Shown here: piece by piece, positions 1-10,189 of the stretch | Position numbering within the stretch: the first letter of the stretch is position 1 | Layout: each line of letters begins with the position of its first letter | Source: Streptomyces sp. NBC_01231 | GTDB lineage: Bacteria > Actinomycetota > Actinomycetes > Streptomycetales > Streptomycetaceae | Assembly (NCBI GenBank): GCA_035999765.1 | Contig: CP108521.1 | Span: 6,758,001-6,822,000 of the forward strand | Length of the DNA: 64,000 nt | Reading direction: 5' to 3' | Notes under the pieces: model-generated | What the model was told of the DNA's origin: nothing | The model's input: only the letters and a program-made list of their open reading frames with translations | The model's database searches: none | Made by a program: the position numbers and the translations under genes

Positions 1-42
1 CTGAAGGAGCTGGAAGGGCCCGAAGAGGGCACACTCTTCTGA
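1..42 (+). CDS. 3' end of an upstream gene (partial)
   Basis: The first 13 codons form an open frame ending LKELEGPEEGTLF before a TGA at 40-42. That stop directly precedes the GTG of the next gene, which is the spacing expected of a preceding same-strand gene. Too little is present to assign a family. The frame could be open by chance, so confidence is low. Confidence 0.35.
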   Translation: MKELEGPEEGTLF

Positions 43-43
43 C

Positions 44-670
44 GTGACAGAGATCATTGACACCGATGCCGGTGCCGCCCGCATCACCTGGCACGAGGCG
101 AAGAAGGCCCGGCTGGTGCTGGCCGTCGGCCACGGCGCCGGAGGCGGCATCGAGGCACGCGACCTGCGGGCACTCGCCCAGGCCCTCCCGGCGCACGGCG
201 TGACCGTGGCCCTCGTCGAACAGCCCTGGCGGGCGGCCGGGAAGAAGCTGGCGCCCGCACCCAGGACGCTGGACGTGGGGTGGCGGGGCGTCTGGCCCGC
301 CCTCGCCGAGCCCGGACTGCCCGTGATCTCCGGCGGACGCAGCGCCGGGGCCCGCGTCGCCTGCCGTACGGCCACCGAACTGGGCGCACACGCCGTGCTC
401 GCCCTCAGCTTCCCGCTGCACCCTCCGGGCAAGCCCGAGAAGTCCCGCGCCGGGGAACTGCTCGGGGCCGGGGTGCCCACCCTCGTAGTACAAGGGGGGA
501 ACGACCCGTTCGGGAAGCCGGAGGAGTTCCCCGAAGGGGCGTACGAACTGGTCGAGGTTCCGCACGGCGATCACGGCTTCGCGGTGCCGAAGCGGGCGGA
601 GATCACTCAGGAGCAGGCAGTGAGGCTCATCACTGATGGTGTCCTCGCGTGGGCCGCGTCACTGGAGTAA
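44..670 (+). CDS. alpha/beta-hydrolase (KANL3/Tex30-like, dienelactone-hydrolase superfamily)
   Basis: A 208-aa cytosolic hydrolase starting at GTG 44. It shows the family features: a GHGAGGG oxyanion-type loop near residue 30, the nucleophile elbow GGRSAGAR near residue 98 (Ser of G-x-S-x-G), the acid region GGNDPFG, and a late His in PHGDHGF. The length is typical for the small Tex30-like group. Substrate is unknown. It lies just upstream of sigR on the same strand, and its stop (668-670) is 6 bp before the SigR-type -35 element, so the two are probably separate transcripts. The family call is firm; the reaction is not assigned. Confidence 0.8.
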   Translation: MTEIIDTDAGAARITWHEAKKARLVLAVGHGAGGGIEARDLRALAQALPAHGVTVALVEQPWRAAGKKLAPAPRTLDVGWRGVWPALAEPGLPVISGGRSAGARVACRTATELGAHAVLALSFPLHPPGKPEKSRAGELLGAGVPTLVVQGGNDPFGKPEEFPEGAYELVEVPHGDHGFAVPKRAEITQEQAVRLITDGVLAWAASLE

Positions 671-676
671 TGGCTC

Positions 677-704
677 GGGAATGTTGCGGGCCGGGCCCGG
701 CGTT
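677..704 (+). promoter_or_regulatory. SigR-dependent promoter of sigR-rsrA (sigRp2-like)
   Basis: GGGAAT at 677-682 is followed by an 18-base spacer and CGTT at 701-704. This matches the SigR consensus (GGAAT, 18-19 bases, GTT). It sits about 60 bases before the ATG of the long sigR frame. In S. coelicolor sigR is autoregulated from such a promoter, giving positive feedback during disulfide stress. The match is seen directly; activity is inferred. Confidence 0.85.
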
Positions 705-763
705 GTGGCGGACAGAAGTGCTGAAGTACCGGCACCGACGTCGAAGGAGAGGAAGTCCGCCGC

Positions 764-1615
764 ATGGGTTCGACCACCTGCCCGAGCCGCAGCGCCCGCG
801 CCGACCTGGACTGGACGGTGCTGCACGCGGCGAAGAGCGCCCCTATTCGGGCGGCGGGCGGACCGGATCGTCGTCTATCCTCCGATTCTGGCGCGACCGG
901 TCTCGGTCACGTCCGGAATCTTGAGGAGGTGGGTCCGGTCACCGGTACCGACGCAGGGACCGATCACGGCCAGGCGGAGCAGCCCGAGGGCCAGGGCGGC
1001 AAGGGCGCCGAGTCCGCCGCGGAGCGCAGTGCGCGCTTCGAGCGGGACGCGCTCGAGTTCCTCGACCAGATGTACTCGGCCGCTCTGCGTATGACGCGCA
1101 ACCCGGCCGACGCCGAGGACCTGGTGCAGGAGACGTACGCCAAGGCGTACGCGTCCTTCCACCAGTTCCGCGAGGGCACCAACCTCAAGGCGTGGCTGTA
1201 CCGGATCCTCACCAACACCTTCATCAACTCGTACCGCAAGAAGCAGCGCGAACCCCAGCGCTCCGCGGCCGAGGAGATCGAGGACTGGCAGCTCGCCCGC
1301 GCCGAGTCGCACATGTCGACCGGTCTGCGCTCAGCCGAGTCGCAGGCGCTCGACCACCTGCCCGACTCGGACGTGAAGGAAGCACTTCAGACGATCCCCG
1401 AGGAATTCCGCATCGCCGTCTATCTCGCGGACGTCGAGGGCTTTGCGTACAAGGAGATCGCGGACATCATGGGGACACCCATCGGAACGGTGATGTCCCG
1501 GCTGCACCGGGGCCGCCGTCAACTGCGCGGCATGCTCGAGGACTACGCCCGTGAGCGCGGGCTGGTCCCGGCCGGTGCCGGAGAGTCGAACGAAGCGAAA
1601 GGTTCGGGCTCATGA
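764..1615 (+). CDS. sigR: ECF sigma factor SigR (long isoform; short isoform starts at 929)
   Basis: Group 4 sigma factor that directs RNA polymerase to thiol-redox and proteostasis genes. Region 2 ([22 protein letters not shown]) and region 4 ([21 protein letters not shown], then a [19 protein letters not shown] helix-turn-helix) are clear. Two starts are plausible. ATG 764 has an AAGGAGAGG ribosome site and gives 283 aa; GTG 929 gives 228 aa, close to classical SigR. The 55-residue difference equals the N-terminal extension described for the unstable, stress-induced SigR' of S. coelicolor. The stop overlaps the rsrA start (ATGA at 1612-1615), so translation is coupled to the anti-sigma gene. 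Confidence 0.96.
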   Translation: MGSTTCPSRSARADLDWTVLHAAKSAPIRAAGGPDRRLSSDSGATGLGHVRNLEEVGPVTGTDAGTDHGQAEQPEGQGGKGAESAAERSARFERDALEFLDQMYSAALRMTRNPADAEDLVQETYAKAYASFHQFREGTNLKAWLYRILTNTFINSYRKKQREPQRSAAEEIEDWQLARAESHMSTGLRSAESQALDHLPDSDVKEALQTIPEEFRIAVYLADVEGFAYKEIADIMGTPIGTVMSRLHRGRRQLRGMLEDYARERGLVPAGAGESNEAKGSGS

Positions 1616-1914
1616 GCTGCGGAGAGCCGCACGAGACGGACTGCAGTGAGGTACTCGATCATCTCTACGAGTTCCTCGACAGTGAGATGCCGGACGTCGA
1701 CCGCGACAAGTTCAAGCAGCACTTCACCGAGTGCTCGCCGTGCCTGGAGAAGTACGGCCTGGAAGAGGCCGTGAAGAAGCTGGTCAAGCGGTGCTGCGGT
1801 CATGACGACGTGCCGACCGACCTGCGCGCCAAGGTCCTGGGGCGGCTCGACCTGATCCGCTCCGGCCAGGCCGTGCCCGACCACGACATCACCGCGAGCC
1901 CGCAGGAGTCCTGA
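1612..1914 (+). CDS. rsrA: Zinc-binding redox-sensing anti-sigma factor RsrA
   Basis: A 100-aa ZAS-family anti-sigma factor. It holds SigR when reduced and releases it when its thiols form disulfides. Key residues are visible at the positions of S. coelicolor RsrA: Cys3, Cys11, His37, Cys41 and Cys44 (H-x3-C-x2-C zinc motif), and Cys61-Cys62. It overlaps sigR by four bases and is cotranscribed from the SigR-type promoter at 677, forming the negative half of the autoregulatory loop. Confidence 0.97.
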   Translation: MSCGEPHETDCSEVLDHLYEFLDSEMPDVDRDKFKQHFTECSPCLEKYGLEEAVKKLVKRCCGHDDVPTDLRAKVLGRLDLIRSGQAVPDHDITASPQES

Positions 1915-2066
1915 ACTCCCGTCCGGGCACGCCTCGATCGGGTCGCCGGTACACGCGGAACGGCCAGTCACCACCCGAACGTGCTAATGCGGGCCATAAG
2001 CCCGCGCTTCCCCTCCCGCCGCCCTAGGCTCCAAACCCGGAGCAGGCATGGCCGGGGAGGGGCGCG

Positions 2067-3413
2067 ATGGACGCGGTACCGGCACGGGCACGTGCGTATG
2101 TCGTCTGTGTCGTCGTCCTCGCGCTGATCTGTCTGGCCCCGCTGCCGACCGTGCGGACACCCTGGTGGACGATCGCCCTGCTCGCCGCGCTGTACGCCGG
2201 CTGCGAGCGGGCCGCCGCCCGATGGCGGTTCGCCGGAACGTTCCACCCTGTGCTGCTCGCCGGGGCCTTCCTGCTCGCACCCGCTGCCGCGGCGCTGGTC
2301 GCGCTGCCGGGGGCACTGCTGTCCCGCGTCGAGCAGCGGTCGCGATGGCTGCGGCGGGTGTGGCGGGCGGCTCAGCTCGGCGTCGGTGTGTGGGTGGCCG
2401 CGCGGGTGCACTGGGCGTTCGGCGGACAGGACGCCGTCGGCGCCCCCGACTTCCCGTACGCGCTCGCCCCGGCCGGCGCCGCCGTGCTCGCGTTCTGCCT
2501 GGTGCTGAGCGTGCTGGAGGCGGGAATCCTGGTCGTCGCCGAACGCGTTCCGCCACGACGGGCCTGCCGAGGGCTGTTTCTGCGGTCCCTCGCGCCGGTC
2601 GCCGTGCACGGTCTCGCCGGGCTGATGATGGCCGTGCTGTGGCGCAGCCCGTACGGGCCCGTCGCCGCGCTGCTGGTCCTGCTGCCGATGTGCGTGTCCT
2701 GGTGGGTGTTCGCGCAGTACCACCGGGAGCGGGCCGCCCACCAGGCGACGATCCGAGCGCTCGTGCAGGCCGTGGACATCAAGGACGGCTACACGCGCGG
2801 GCACAGCGAGCGGGTCGGGCAGGCCTCGATGATGATCGCCCGCGAACTGGGAATGCCCGAAGAGCGGGTGGAGGTGCTGCGGTTCGCCGGGATCCTGCAC
2901 GACGTGGGGAAGCTGGGCGTGCCCACGCGGCTGCTGCGCAAGGACGGCCCGCTGACCCCCGAGGAGCGGCGGGTGATCGAGCTGCATCCCGAGTACGGGC
3001 ACGAGATGGTGCGAGGAATCTCCTTCCTCGGGGAGGCCCGGGCGGCCGTCCTGCACCACCACGAGCGGCTGGACGGAAGCGGCTACCCGTACGGACTGGC
3101 GGGCGGTCAGATCCCGGAGTCCGCACGGGTGGTGGCCGTCGCGGACGCGTTCGACGCGATGACGTCCACCCGGTCCTACCGGCGTGCGCGGCCCCTGCAC
3201 GCGGCCCTGGAGGAACTGGACCGCTGTGCCGGAACCCAGTTCGACCCCCGGATGGTGACGGCCCTCGTGCGAGCACTGGGCCGATGGGGGTACCCCCGCC
3301 CGAGCGAGGCCGAGAGCGGGGGAGGCTGGTACCCCGCCGTCACCGCGGACGAGGCGCCACACCCGCCCCGGCCCCGCTCCTCGGCAGCCCGCCTGCCGGG
3401 AGCACACCGATGA
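2067..3413 (+). CDS. Membrane-anchored HD-GYP domain protein
   Basis: A 448-aa protein with an N-terminal membrane region (about six hydrophobic segments, residues 10-225) and a cytosolic HD-GYP domain (about 235-410). The domain carries the metal motif HDVGK, the HHERLDGSGYP signature and a DAFDAMTS segment. HD-GYP domains typically hydrolyse cyclic di-GMP; that activity is inferred from family. The C-terminal 40 residues are low-complexity Pro/Arg-rich. The stop overlaps the ATG of the next HD protein (ATGA at 3410-3413), so the pair is translationally coupled. Confidence 0.88.
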   Translation: MDAVPARARAYVVCVVVLALICLAPLPTVRTPWWTIALLAALYAGCERAAARWRFAGTFHPVLLAGAFLLAPAAAALVALPGALLSRVEQRSRWLRRVWRAAQLGVGVWVAARVHWAFGGQDAVGAPDFPYALAPAGAAVLAFCLVLSVLEAGILVVAERVPPRRACRGLFLRSLAPVAVHGLAGLMMAVLWRSPYGPVAALLVLLPMCVSWWVFAQYHRERAAHQATIRALVQAVDIKDGYTRGHSERVGQASMMIARELGMPEERVEVLRFAGILHDVGKLGVPTRLLRKDGPLTPEERRVIELHPEYGHEMVRGISFLGEARAAVLHHHERLDGSGYPYGLAGGQIPESARVVAVADAFDAMTSTRSYRRARPLHAALEELDRCAGTQFDPRMVTALVRALGRWGYPRPSEAESGGGWYPAVTADEAPHPPRPRSSAARLPGAHR

Positions 3414-4657
3414 ACGGCCGTCGGCCTCCTCTTCTCCTCACCCTCGTCCACACCTGTGCCGCCCTCCTCGCCTCGCTCTCTCTCGCCGTCACCTTCTGGA
3501 CCGGCCTCGAAGAACGCGGTGTCGCCCTCGCCTTCGGCGTGCTGGTCACCGTCGGTGAGCTCACCCGGTGGACCGGCGCCCAGGGCAGGGAGGCCGCTCC
3601 GCTGGCGGCCGCGGGGGCGCTGTCGTACGCCCTGCAAGGGGCGGACGCCGGGCAGCCGACGCGGCACGGAGTGCTCCAGGTCGTCAGCGTCGTACTCGCC
3701 GCGGCCCTCCTCGGCAGCGTGCCGCACATCGCGCGCGGGCACGGTCCGACCCTGGACCATCTGGCCCGGCGGGTGCTCACCGTCGGGTTCGCCGCCGCGT
3801 GCTTCCAACCCCTGTACCACCAGGGGACGTTCGGGAAGTTGGGCGGCCCGGCGTACGCCCTTCTGGTGCTCGCGCTGCTCTCGCTCACCGCGCTGTGCGA
3901 CGCTGTGCTGGCCGCGGCGCTGGCCCACTCCCGAAGTCGCTGGCCCTTCGGCCCGTTGCTGCGGGACGAATTGCGGGCGCTGCTCGGGATCGGGTCCGCT
4001 GTCTGCGCGACCGGGGCGGTGATGGCGCTCGCGGTGGCCGTCGTCGGACTGTGGGCGGTGCCCGTGTTCTCGCTGCCGCTGCTGCTCACCCAGCTGTCCC
4101 TGCGGCGCTACGCCGCCGTCCGGGCCACCTACCGGCAGACCATCGCCTCCCTCGCCCGGGCCACCGAGATCGCCGGCTACACCCCCGCCGGGCACGCCCG
4201 CCGGGTCGCCACGCTCAGCCTCGCGGTCGGCCGGGACCTCGGGCTGTCCGGATCCGAGCTCACCGTTCTGGAGTACGCGGCCCTCATGCACGACATCGGA
4301 CAGCTGAGCCTCGTCGACCCCGTACCGGCGGGCGCCACCGCCACGCTGCCCCCGTCGGAGCAGCGGCGCATCGCCCTGCTGGGCGGCGCCGTGGTCCGGC
4401 AGACCGGGGTGAACGCGCAGGTGGCGGCCGTGGTGGAGCGGCAGGCCGACCCCTGCGCGGAGCAGCCGCTCGGCGCGCGGATCGTGCGGGCCGTCAACGC
4501 CTACGAGGAGAAGGCGCGGGACGCCGGACCCGGCGGGCCCCTGGCGGCGCTGGAGGAGCTGCGCCTGGGCGGTGCCGGGGAGTACGCGCCCGAGGTGGTC
4601 GAGGCGCTGGCCAGAGTCCTGGCAAGGGACTGTCTGACCCCCGCCCAGGCTGGGTAA
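3410..4657 (+). CDS. Membrane protein with divergent HD domain
   Basis: 415 aa starting at ATG 3410 inside the previous gene's stop. The first half is hydrophobic with several TM segments. The C-terminal part resembles the preceding HD-GYP protein: residues reading ARATEIAGYTPAGHARRV align with its VDIKDGYTRGHSERV, and MHDIGQL replaces HDVGKL. The GYP signature and the HHE motif are missing (VVERQADP stands in place of HHERLDG). It is probably a duplicated partner that has lost or changed catalysis and may regulate the active HD-GYP protein; that role is inference. Confidence 0.78.
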   Translation: MNGRRPPLLLTLVHTCAALLASLSLAVTFWTGLEERGVALAFGVLVTVGELTRWTGAQGREAAPLAAAGALSYALQGADAGQPTRHGVLQVVSVVLAAALLGSVPHIARGHGPTLDHLARRVLTVGFAAACFQPLYHQGTFGKLGGPAYALLVLALLSLTALCDAVLAAALAHSRSRWPFGPLLRDELRALLGIGSAVCATGAVMALAVAVVGLWAVPVFSLPLLLTQLSLRRYAAVRATYRQTIASLARATEIAGYTPAGHARRVATLSLAVGRDLGLSGSELTVLEYAALMHDIGQLSLVDPVPAGATATLPPSEQRRIALLGGAVVRQTGVNAQVAAVVERQADPCAEQPLGARIVRAVNAYEEKARDAGPGGPLAALEELRLGGAGEYAPEVVEALARVLARDCLTPAQAG

Positions 4658-4761
4658 CCCATGGGTAATGAGCGCCCTTCCAGCCGTACGTGGTTGGATG
4701 CGATGGAGAGGGTGTCCGGGGGCACAGCCAGCCCACTGAACGGAACTGGCAGGCGGGAATC

Positions 4762-5742
4762 GTGAGGATCTTCGGCAAGGGACGACACCGGCCCTCCGCC
4801 TCCTGGCGGCAGGCCACGGACCGCGCGTTCACGCTGATCGGCGACGGTCGGTATGAGGACGCAGGCGCACTGCTGACGCGGGCCGCCGATCTGGAGCCCT
4901 GGCTGTCGGAGTCCTGGTTCAACCTCGCGCTCCTCCACAAGTTCCGGCACGACTGGGAACAGGCCCGGGCGGCGGGGCTGCGTGCCGTGGCCCTGCTCGA
5001 CCGGGAGACCGGGGCACCCGATTGGTGGAACGTCGGCATCGCCGCCACCGCCCTCCAGGACTGGCCGCTGGCGCGACGGTCCTGGCAGGCGTACGGGCTG
5101 CGGGTGCCCGGCGGCGCCATGGCGAACGGTGAACCGCTCGGCATGGACCTCGGCAGCGCGGCCGTCCGCCTGTCCCCGGAAGGGGAGGCCGAGGTGGTGT
5201 GGGGGCGGCGGCTGGATCCCGCCCGCATCGAGGTGCTGTCCATTCCGCTGCCGTCGTCCGGGCGGCGCTGGGGCGAGGTCGTTCTGCACGACGGGGTGCC
5301 GCACGGGGAGCGGACCACCACGGCGGGGCACTCCTATCCGGTGTTCGACGAGATCGAGCTGTGGGCGCCGTCGCCGGTGCCCACCTGGGTGGTGCTGCTG
5401 GAGGCCGCGAGCGAGGCCGACCGGGACGCGCTGGAGCAGCTGGCCGCGGACGCGGGCTTCGCGGCGGAGGACTGGTCCTCGTCCGTGCGTCTGCTGTGCC
5501 GGATGTGCTCCGAGTCGCGGATGCCGTCCGACGAGGGCGACGGAGAGCATCTGGACCCGCATGATCACAGTGAGCCGGGGCATCCCGGGCCGCTTCAGCA
5601 CCGGACCGACGGGCAGCTGTGGGTGCCGGAGCGGGAGTGCGGGGTGGCCGCGCCGGCGTCGCTGGTCCGGGGATTGCTGGACGGGTGGGTCGCGGACAGC
5701 CCCGAGTCCAGGGACTGGCGGGATCTGGAAGAGGTCTGCTGA
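4762..5742 (+). CDS. Tetratricopeptide-repeat protein
   Basis: 326 aa from GTG 4762, preceded by a GGCGGGA ribosome site; an earlier in-frame start at 4690 would only add an unconserved-looking leader. Residues about 20-120 form TPR-like helices ([60 protein letters not shown]). The rest is an uncharacterised alpha/beta domain with acidic stretches and two Cys in LLCRMCSES. No enzyme motif is evident. It precedes def by 79 bases on the same strand; a scaffold role is only a guess. Confidence 0.75.
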   Translation: MRIFGKGRHRPSASWRQATDRAFTLIGDGRYEDAGALLTRAADLEPWLSESWFNLALLHKFRHDWEQARAAGLRAVALLDRETGAPDWWNVGIAATALQDWPLARRSWQAYGLRVPGGAMANGEPLGMDLGSAAVRLSPEGEAEVVWGRRLDPARIEVLSIPLPSSGRRWGEVVLHDGVPHGERTTTAGHSYPVFDEIELWAPSPVPTWVVLLEAASEADRDALEQLAADAGFAAEDWSSSVRLLCRMCSESRMPSDEGDGEHLDPHDHSEPGHPGPLQHRTDGQLWVPERECGVAAPASLVRGLLDGWVADSPESRDWRDLEEVC

Positions 5743-5821
5743 ACGGATCCTGCGCTTCGGGGCTGCCTTTAGGCTGTACTCGCAGAATTTCCCCAGGCTT
5801 GCAGGAAGGCATACGTCGGTC

Positions 5822-6472
5822 ATGGCGCAGCAGGACACCGATCAGCAGCACGCGGGCGTGCTCCCCGTGGACGACGAGGGCTTCGTCAACGACACCGAGG
5901 ACACCGAGGAGCGTGAGAGCGCCTGGCGTGAGCGTGGCGCCTCGCGGCCGATCACCGTGGTCGGGAACCCGGTGCTGCACAAGGAGTGCAAGGACGTCAC
6001 CGAGTTCGGCGACGAGCTGGACCAGCTCGTCGCGGACATGTTCGCCTCGCAGCGCACCGCCGAGGGCGTGGGGCTCGCCGCCAACCAGATCGGTGTCGAC
6101 CTGAAGGTCTTCGTGTACGACTGCATGGACGACGAGGGCAAGCGGCACGTCGGAGTGGTCTGCAACCCCAAGGTCGTCGACCTGCCCGCCGACAAGCGCC
6201 GGCTGGACGACAGTAACGAGGGCTGCCTGTCCGTACCGACCGCGTACGCGCCGCTGGCCCGCCCGGACTACGCCGAGGTGACCGGTCAGGACGAGAAGGG
6301 CAACCCGATCAAGGTGCGCGGCACCGGCTACTTCGCTCGGTGTTTGCAGCATGAGACCGACCACCTGTACGGGTACCTCTACATCGACCGCCTCTCCAAG
6401 CGCGAGCGCAAGGACGCGCTGCGTCAGATGGCCGAGAACGAGCCCCGCTACCCCGTGGTCGCCAACGACTGA
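5822..6472 (+). CDS. def: Peptide deformylase
   Basis: Removes the N-formyl group from nascent proteins in the cytosol. All three signature motifs are present: GVGLAANQ (residues 82-89), EGCLS (133-137, metal Cys) and HETDH (177-181, two metal His and the catalytic Glu). At 216 aa it is longer than the minimal enzyme because of about 40 acidic N-terminal residues ([14 protein letters not shown]), a feature seen in actinobacterial paralogues. ATG 5822 is used. A hairpin terminator follows at 6501. Confidence 0.95.
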   Translation: MAQQDTDQQHAGVLPVDDEGFVNDTEDTEERESAWRERGASRPITVVGNPVLHKECKDVTEFGDELDQLVADMFASQRTAEGVGLAANQIGVDLKVFVYDCMDDEGKRHVGVVCNPKVVDLPADKRRLDDSNEGCLSVPTAYAPLARPDYAEVTGQDEKGNPIKVRGTGYFARCLQHETDHLYGYLYIDRLSKRERKDALRQMAENEPRYPVVAND

Positions 6473-6500
6473 CGCCCCCCCGGGCCTCACATCTCCCTTC

Positions 6501-6548
6501 CGTACGGCGTCTGTCCAGGGGTTTCCTCCCCCGGGCAGGCGCCGTACG
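6501..6548 (+). terminator. Hairpin terminator after def
   Basis: CGTACGGCG (6501-6509) pairs with CGCCGTACG (6540-6548), and the inner TCTGTCC/GGGCAGG sequence can extend the stem. It lies 29 bases past the def stop. There is no U-tract, as is usual in Streptomyces. The remaining bases to 6765 hold no gene and presumably the promoter of the terpene operon. Confidence 0.6.
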
Positions 6549-6765
6549 TCCGTCCCTCGCACGTTCGATCGCCTGTGCTCCTCCAGCGATCCGGACCAGT
6601 CGCGCAAGGGGGAGAATCCCAGCCCTGTGGGATAGCGAATGCAGCAAATCCGTTCCCAGAACGGTCAGTTGTGGTGCTGAATGGGAAGTGCGGGGATTCG
6701 CAACGGCGCACGCCCGGCACGGCGGGAGGGGTGTGCGTCAACTGGCGGCTGGAAGGGGTCTGTTC

Positions 6766-7848
6766 GTGCCTGCTTTCCCACACAGCACCACATCGACACC
6801 GACGGCGATCGCGGTTCCACCGTCACTTGCTCTTCCGGTGATCGAAGCGGCGTTTCCCAGGCAACTCCACCCGTATTGGCCCAGGCTCCAGGAGAAGACC
6901 CGAACCTGGCTGACGGAAAAACGGCTCATGCCGGCCGACAAGGTGAGCGAATATGCCGATGGCCTGTGCTACACCGACCTCATGGCGGGCTACTACCTGG
7001 GCGCCCCCGACGAGGTCCTCCAGGCGATAGCGGACTACAGCGCCTGGTTCTTCGTCTGGGACGACCGCCACGACCGCGACATCGTGCACGGCCGCCCGGC
7101 CGCCTGGCGGCAGCTCAGGTTCCGCTTGCACCGGGCCCTCGACTCCCCCCGGGACCATCTGCACCACGAGGATCCCCTGGTCGCCGGGTTCGCCGACAGC
7201 GTGGTGCGGTTGTACTCGTTCCTGCCCCGGACGTGGAACGCCCGCTTCGCCCGCCACTTCCACGAGGTGATCGAGGCGTACGACCGTGAATTCCGGAACC
7301 GCACCGAGGGGATCGTCCCGACGGTCGAGGAATACCTGGCGCTGCGGCGGCTCACCTTCGCGCACTGGATCTGGACCGATCTGCTGGAGCCGAGCGTCGG
7401 CCGTGAACTCCCGGCGCAGGTAATAAATCACCCCGCATATCGGCGGGCGGCACTGTTGAGTCAGGAATTCGCCGCCTGGTACAACGACCTCTGCTCACTT
7501 CCCAAGGAATTGGCGGGCGACGAGGTGCACAATCTCGGGATCAGTCTCATAAAACACGACGGGCTGACCCTGGAAGAGGCGATAGCGGAAGTCAGGCGGC
7601 GCGTGGAGGAATGCGTGACGGAATTCATTGTCGCCGAACGGGATGCCCTGCGGCTTTCCGACGATCTGGCCGACGGCACCGTGCGCGGAAAAGAACTGAG
7701 TGCCGCCGTCGAGGCCTGCGTCAGCAATATGCGGAACTGGTTCAGCACCGTCTACTGGTTCCACCACGAGTCCGGCCGGTACCGGGTCGACAGCTGGGAC
7801 GACCCGTCCACACCCCCGTACGTCAACAACGAAGCGGCAGGTGAGTGA
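6766..7848 (+). CDS. epi-isozizaene synthase (class I sesquiterpene cyclase)
   Basis: A 360-aa class I terpene synthase that cyclises farnesyl diphosphate to epi-isozizaene, the first step to the antibiotic albaflavenone. The Asp-rich Mg2+ motif DDRHD is at residues 99-103 and the second metal motif NDLCSLPKE lies near residue 240; both match the S. coelicolor enzyme, including a C-terminal RY...VNNEAAGE tail. Start GTG 6766 follows a GGAAGGGG ribosome site and gives the expected length; the longer frame from 6688 was not used. The stop overlaps the P450 start (TGATG), so cyclase and oxidase are co-translated. Confidence 0.94.
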   Translation: MPAFPHSTTSTPTAIAVPPSLALPVIEAAFPRQLHPYWPRLQEKTRTWLTEKRLMPADKVSEYADGLCYTDLMAGYYLGAPDEVLQAIADYSAWFFVWDDRHDRDIVHGRPAAWRQLRFRLHRALDSPRDHLHHEDPLVAGFADSVVRLYSFLPRTWNARFARHFHEVIEAYDREFRNRTEGIVPTVEEYLALRRLTFAHWIWTDLLEPSVGRELPAQVINHPAYRRAALLSQEFAAWYNDLCSLPKELAGDEVHNLGISLIKHDGLTLEEAIAEVRRRVEECVTEFIVAERDALRLSDDLADGTVRGKELSAAVEACVSNMRNWFSTVYWFHHESGRYRVDSWDDPSTPPYVNNEAAGE

Positions 7849-9215
7849 TGACCGTCGAGTCTGTGAAGCCGGAGGCCTCTTCGGCTCCGGGGTTGCCTGA
7901 AGCACCCCTCGCGGGCGGAGGCGCCCTGGGCCTCGGCCACGGCTGGAAGCTGGTCCGCGACCCCCTGGGATTCCTGGCCCGGCTGCGCGACGACGGCGAC
8001 CTGGTCCGGCTGCGGCTCGGACCGAAGACGGTGTACGCCGTCACCGCGCCGCATCTCGTCGGCGACATGCTGACCAGCCCCGGCTACGAGATCGGCGGAC
8101 CGCTCTGGGACACGCTGGACGTGCTGCTGGGCAAGGGGGTCGCGACCAGCAACGGGCCGCTGCACCGGCGTCAGCGGCAGACCATCCAGCCCTCGTTCCG
8201 CAAGGACGTCATCCACGAGTACGAGCGGGTCATGGTCGAGGAGTCGCTCGCCTTCGCCGCGCGCTGGCAGGCGGGGGACACCGTCGACGTCACCTCGGAG
8301 GCGTTCCGGGTGGGCGTGCGCATGACGGCCCGGTGCTTTCTGCAGATCGAGCACATCGACGGTCTGGCCGAGCGGCTGAGCACCGCCCTCGCCACCGTGT
8401 TCGGCGGTATGTACCGGCGGATGATCCTCTCCTTCGGCCCCTTCTACCGGCTCCCGCTGCCCTCGCACCGGGAATTCGACCGGGCCTTGGCTGAATTGCA
8501 TCTGCTGGCCGACGAGGTCATCGCGGAACGCCGGGCAGCCCCCGAGAAGCCCGACGATTTGCTCACCGCATTGCTGGAGGCAAAGGACGAGAACGGTGAA
8601 CCGGTCAACGATCGCGAGGTGCACGATCAGGTCATAGCGATACTCACCCCGGGCAGCGAAACCGTGGGGTCCCAGTTGATGTGGATCTTGCAGTTGCTGG
8701 CGGAGCATCCGGAACACGCGGACCGGATGAGTGAGGAGGTGAAATCGGTCGTGGGCGACCGCGTGATCACATTCGGCGATCTCCACAAGCTCACCCACAC
8801 GAACAATGTCGTCACCGAGGCGCTGCGCTTGCGCCCCGCCGTCTGGATTCTGACCCGGAGGGCCATGGCCGAAACCGAGCTCGGCGGGTATCGCATTCCG
8901 GCCGGGGCGGACATCGTGTACAGCCCGCTCGCTCTCCAGCGAGACCCGCGGTCGTACGAGCAGCACCTCGACTTCGACCCCGACCGCTGGCTTCCGGGAC
9001 ACTCCGACGAGGTGCCGAAGTACGCGATGAGCCCCTTCAGCGCGGGCAACCGCAAGTGCCCCGCGGACCACTTCTCGGTGGCCGAACTCGGCATCATCCT
9101 GGCGACCGTCATCCCCCGCTGGCGCTTCGAACGGCTCCCGGAGGCCGACGAGTCGACCAGAGTGGGCATCACCCTGCGGCCGAAGCGACTGCTGCTGAAG
9201 GGGGTGCCGCGGTGA
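7848..9215 (+). CDS. Cytochrome P450 CYP170A-type (albaflavenone synthase)
   Basis: 455-aa P450 that oxidises epi-isozizaene twice at C-5 to albaflavenone. The heme-thiolate loop [13 protein letters not shown] and the ExxR motif (EALRLRP) are clear. The I-helix has TPGSETVG instead of the common AGxxT. CYP170A1 of S. coelicolor also has a second, terpene-synthase activity linked to a DD-containing segment; a similar [14 protein letters not shown] stretch is present here, but dual activity is not shown. ATG 7848 overlaps the cyclase stop. The last 47 bases overlap the 3' end of the convergent nrdS gene. Confidence 0.93.
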   Translation: MTVESVKPEASSAPGLPEAPLAGGGALGLGHGWKLVRDPLGFLARLRDDGDLVRLRLGPKTVYAVTAPHLVGDMLTSPGYEIGGPLWDTLDVLLGKGVATSNGPLHRRQRQTIQPSFRKDVIHEYERVMVEESLAFAARWQAGDTVDVTSEAFRVGVRMTARCFLQIEHIDGLAERLSTALATVFGGMYRRMILSFGPFYRLPLPSHREFDRALAELHLLADEVIAERRAAPEKPDDLLTALLEAKDENGEPVNDREVHDQVIAILTPGSETVGSQLMWILQLLAEHPEHADRMSEEVKSVVGDRVITFGDLHKLTHTNNVVTEALRLRPAVWILTRRAMAETELGGYRIPAGADIVYSPLALQRDPRSYEQHLDFDPDRWLPGHSDEVPKYAMSPFSAGNRKCPADHFSVAELGIILATVIPRWRFERLPEADESTRVGITLRPKRLLLKGVPR

Positions 9216-10170
9216 CCTCCGGGCCTTTGAAGGTGCGCCGGTAGGCGTTCGGGGTGGTCCCCACCGCCCGGACGAACTGGTGACGCAGCGCGGCCGCGTT
9301 GCCGAACCCTGTTCGGCCGGCGATCGCGTCCACCGTCTCGTCCGTCGCCTCCAGCAAACGCTGGGCCAGCAGCACGCGTTGCCGCAGAATCCAGCGGTAG
9401 GGAGTCGTCCCCGTCTCCTGCTGGAAGCGGCGGGCGAAGGTGCGCGGTGACATGTGCGCGCGCTCGGCGAGCTGCTCGACGGTGACCTCCTCGTCGAGGT
9501 GCCGCTCCATCCACACCAGCACCTCGCCGACGGTGTCGCACTGCGACCGCGGAAACGGGCGCTCGATGTACTGAGCCTGCCCGCCCTCCCGGTGCGGCGG
9601 TACGACCATCCGCCGGGCGATCTTGTTGGCGACCTCGGGGCCCTGCTCCTTGCGCACGATGTGCAGACAGGCGTCGATACCGGCGGCGGTGCCGGCCGAG
9701 GTGATCACCGGGTCGGCGTCCACGTACAGCACGTCGGGCTCGACGGTCAGCCGGGGGTAGGCCCGTGCCAGCTCGTCCGCGTGGTGCCAGTGCACGGCGC
9801 AGCCCCGGCCGTCGAGCAGTCCGGCCGCGGCGAGCACGAAGACGCCGGAACAGACGCTGAGCACCCTCGCCCCGCGTTCCACAGCGCGCCGCAGGGCGTC
9901 CAGCATCTCCGGCGGGAAGGTCCGGGTCTCGTAGTGGGCCCCGGCCGGCACGGCGATCAGGTCGGCCGACTCCAGGCGCTCCAGCCCGTGCTCGAGCCGC
10001 ATGGAGAAGCCCGCACGCGCGCTGAGCGTGGGGCCTTCGGCCGAGGCGACCGCGAAGTCGTACACGGGCAGGCCGTCGTCGCTTCGGTCGGTGCCGAAGA
10101 CCTCGCAGATGACACCTAGTTCGAAAGGGTTCACGCCGTCGAGGACGACGGCGGCCACGTTGCTCAGCAT
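9169..10170 (-). CDS. nrdS: NrdS-like GlxA/AraC-family regulator (DJ-1/PfpI plus AraC HTH)
   Basis: 333 aa from ATG 10170. The N-terminal half is a DJ-1/PfpI-like domain ([38 protein letters not shown]); the C-terminal half is an AraC domain with two HTH motifs ([40 protein letters not shown]). In S. coelicolor the class Ia reductase operon nrdABS ends with an AraC-like gene, nrdS, in this position; that is the reason for the symbol. It is 247 bases from nrdB and may have its own promoter as well. Its 3' end overlaps the P450 gene on the opposite strand. Confidence 0.82.
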   Translation of the reverse strand: MLSNVAAVVLDGVNPFELGVICEVFGTDRSDDGLPVYDFAVASAEGPTLSARAGFSMRLEHGLERLESADLIAVPAGAHYETRTFPPEMLDALRRAVERGARVLSVCSGVFVLAAAGLLDGRGCAVHWHHADELARAYPRLTVEPDVLYVDADPVITSAGTAAGIDACLHIVRKEQGPEVANKIARRMVVPPHREGGQAQYIERPFPRSQCDTVGEVLVWMERHLDEEVTVEQLAERAHMSPRTFARRFQQETGTTPYRWILRQRVLLAQRLLEATDETVDAIAGRTGFGNAAALRHQFVRAVGTTPNAYRRTFKGPEVTAAPPSAAVASAAG

Positions 10171-10189
10171 GGTGCCAGTGTGTCCCGGA

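Noticed and set aside
1968..3407. Leftward 479-codon frame over the HD-GYP gene
   Set aside because: Shadow of the real HD-GYP frame on the plus strand, which has clear motifs.
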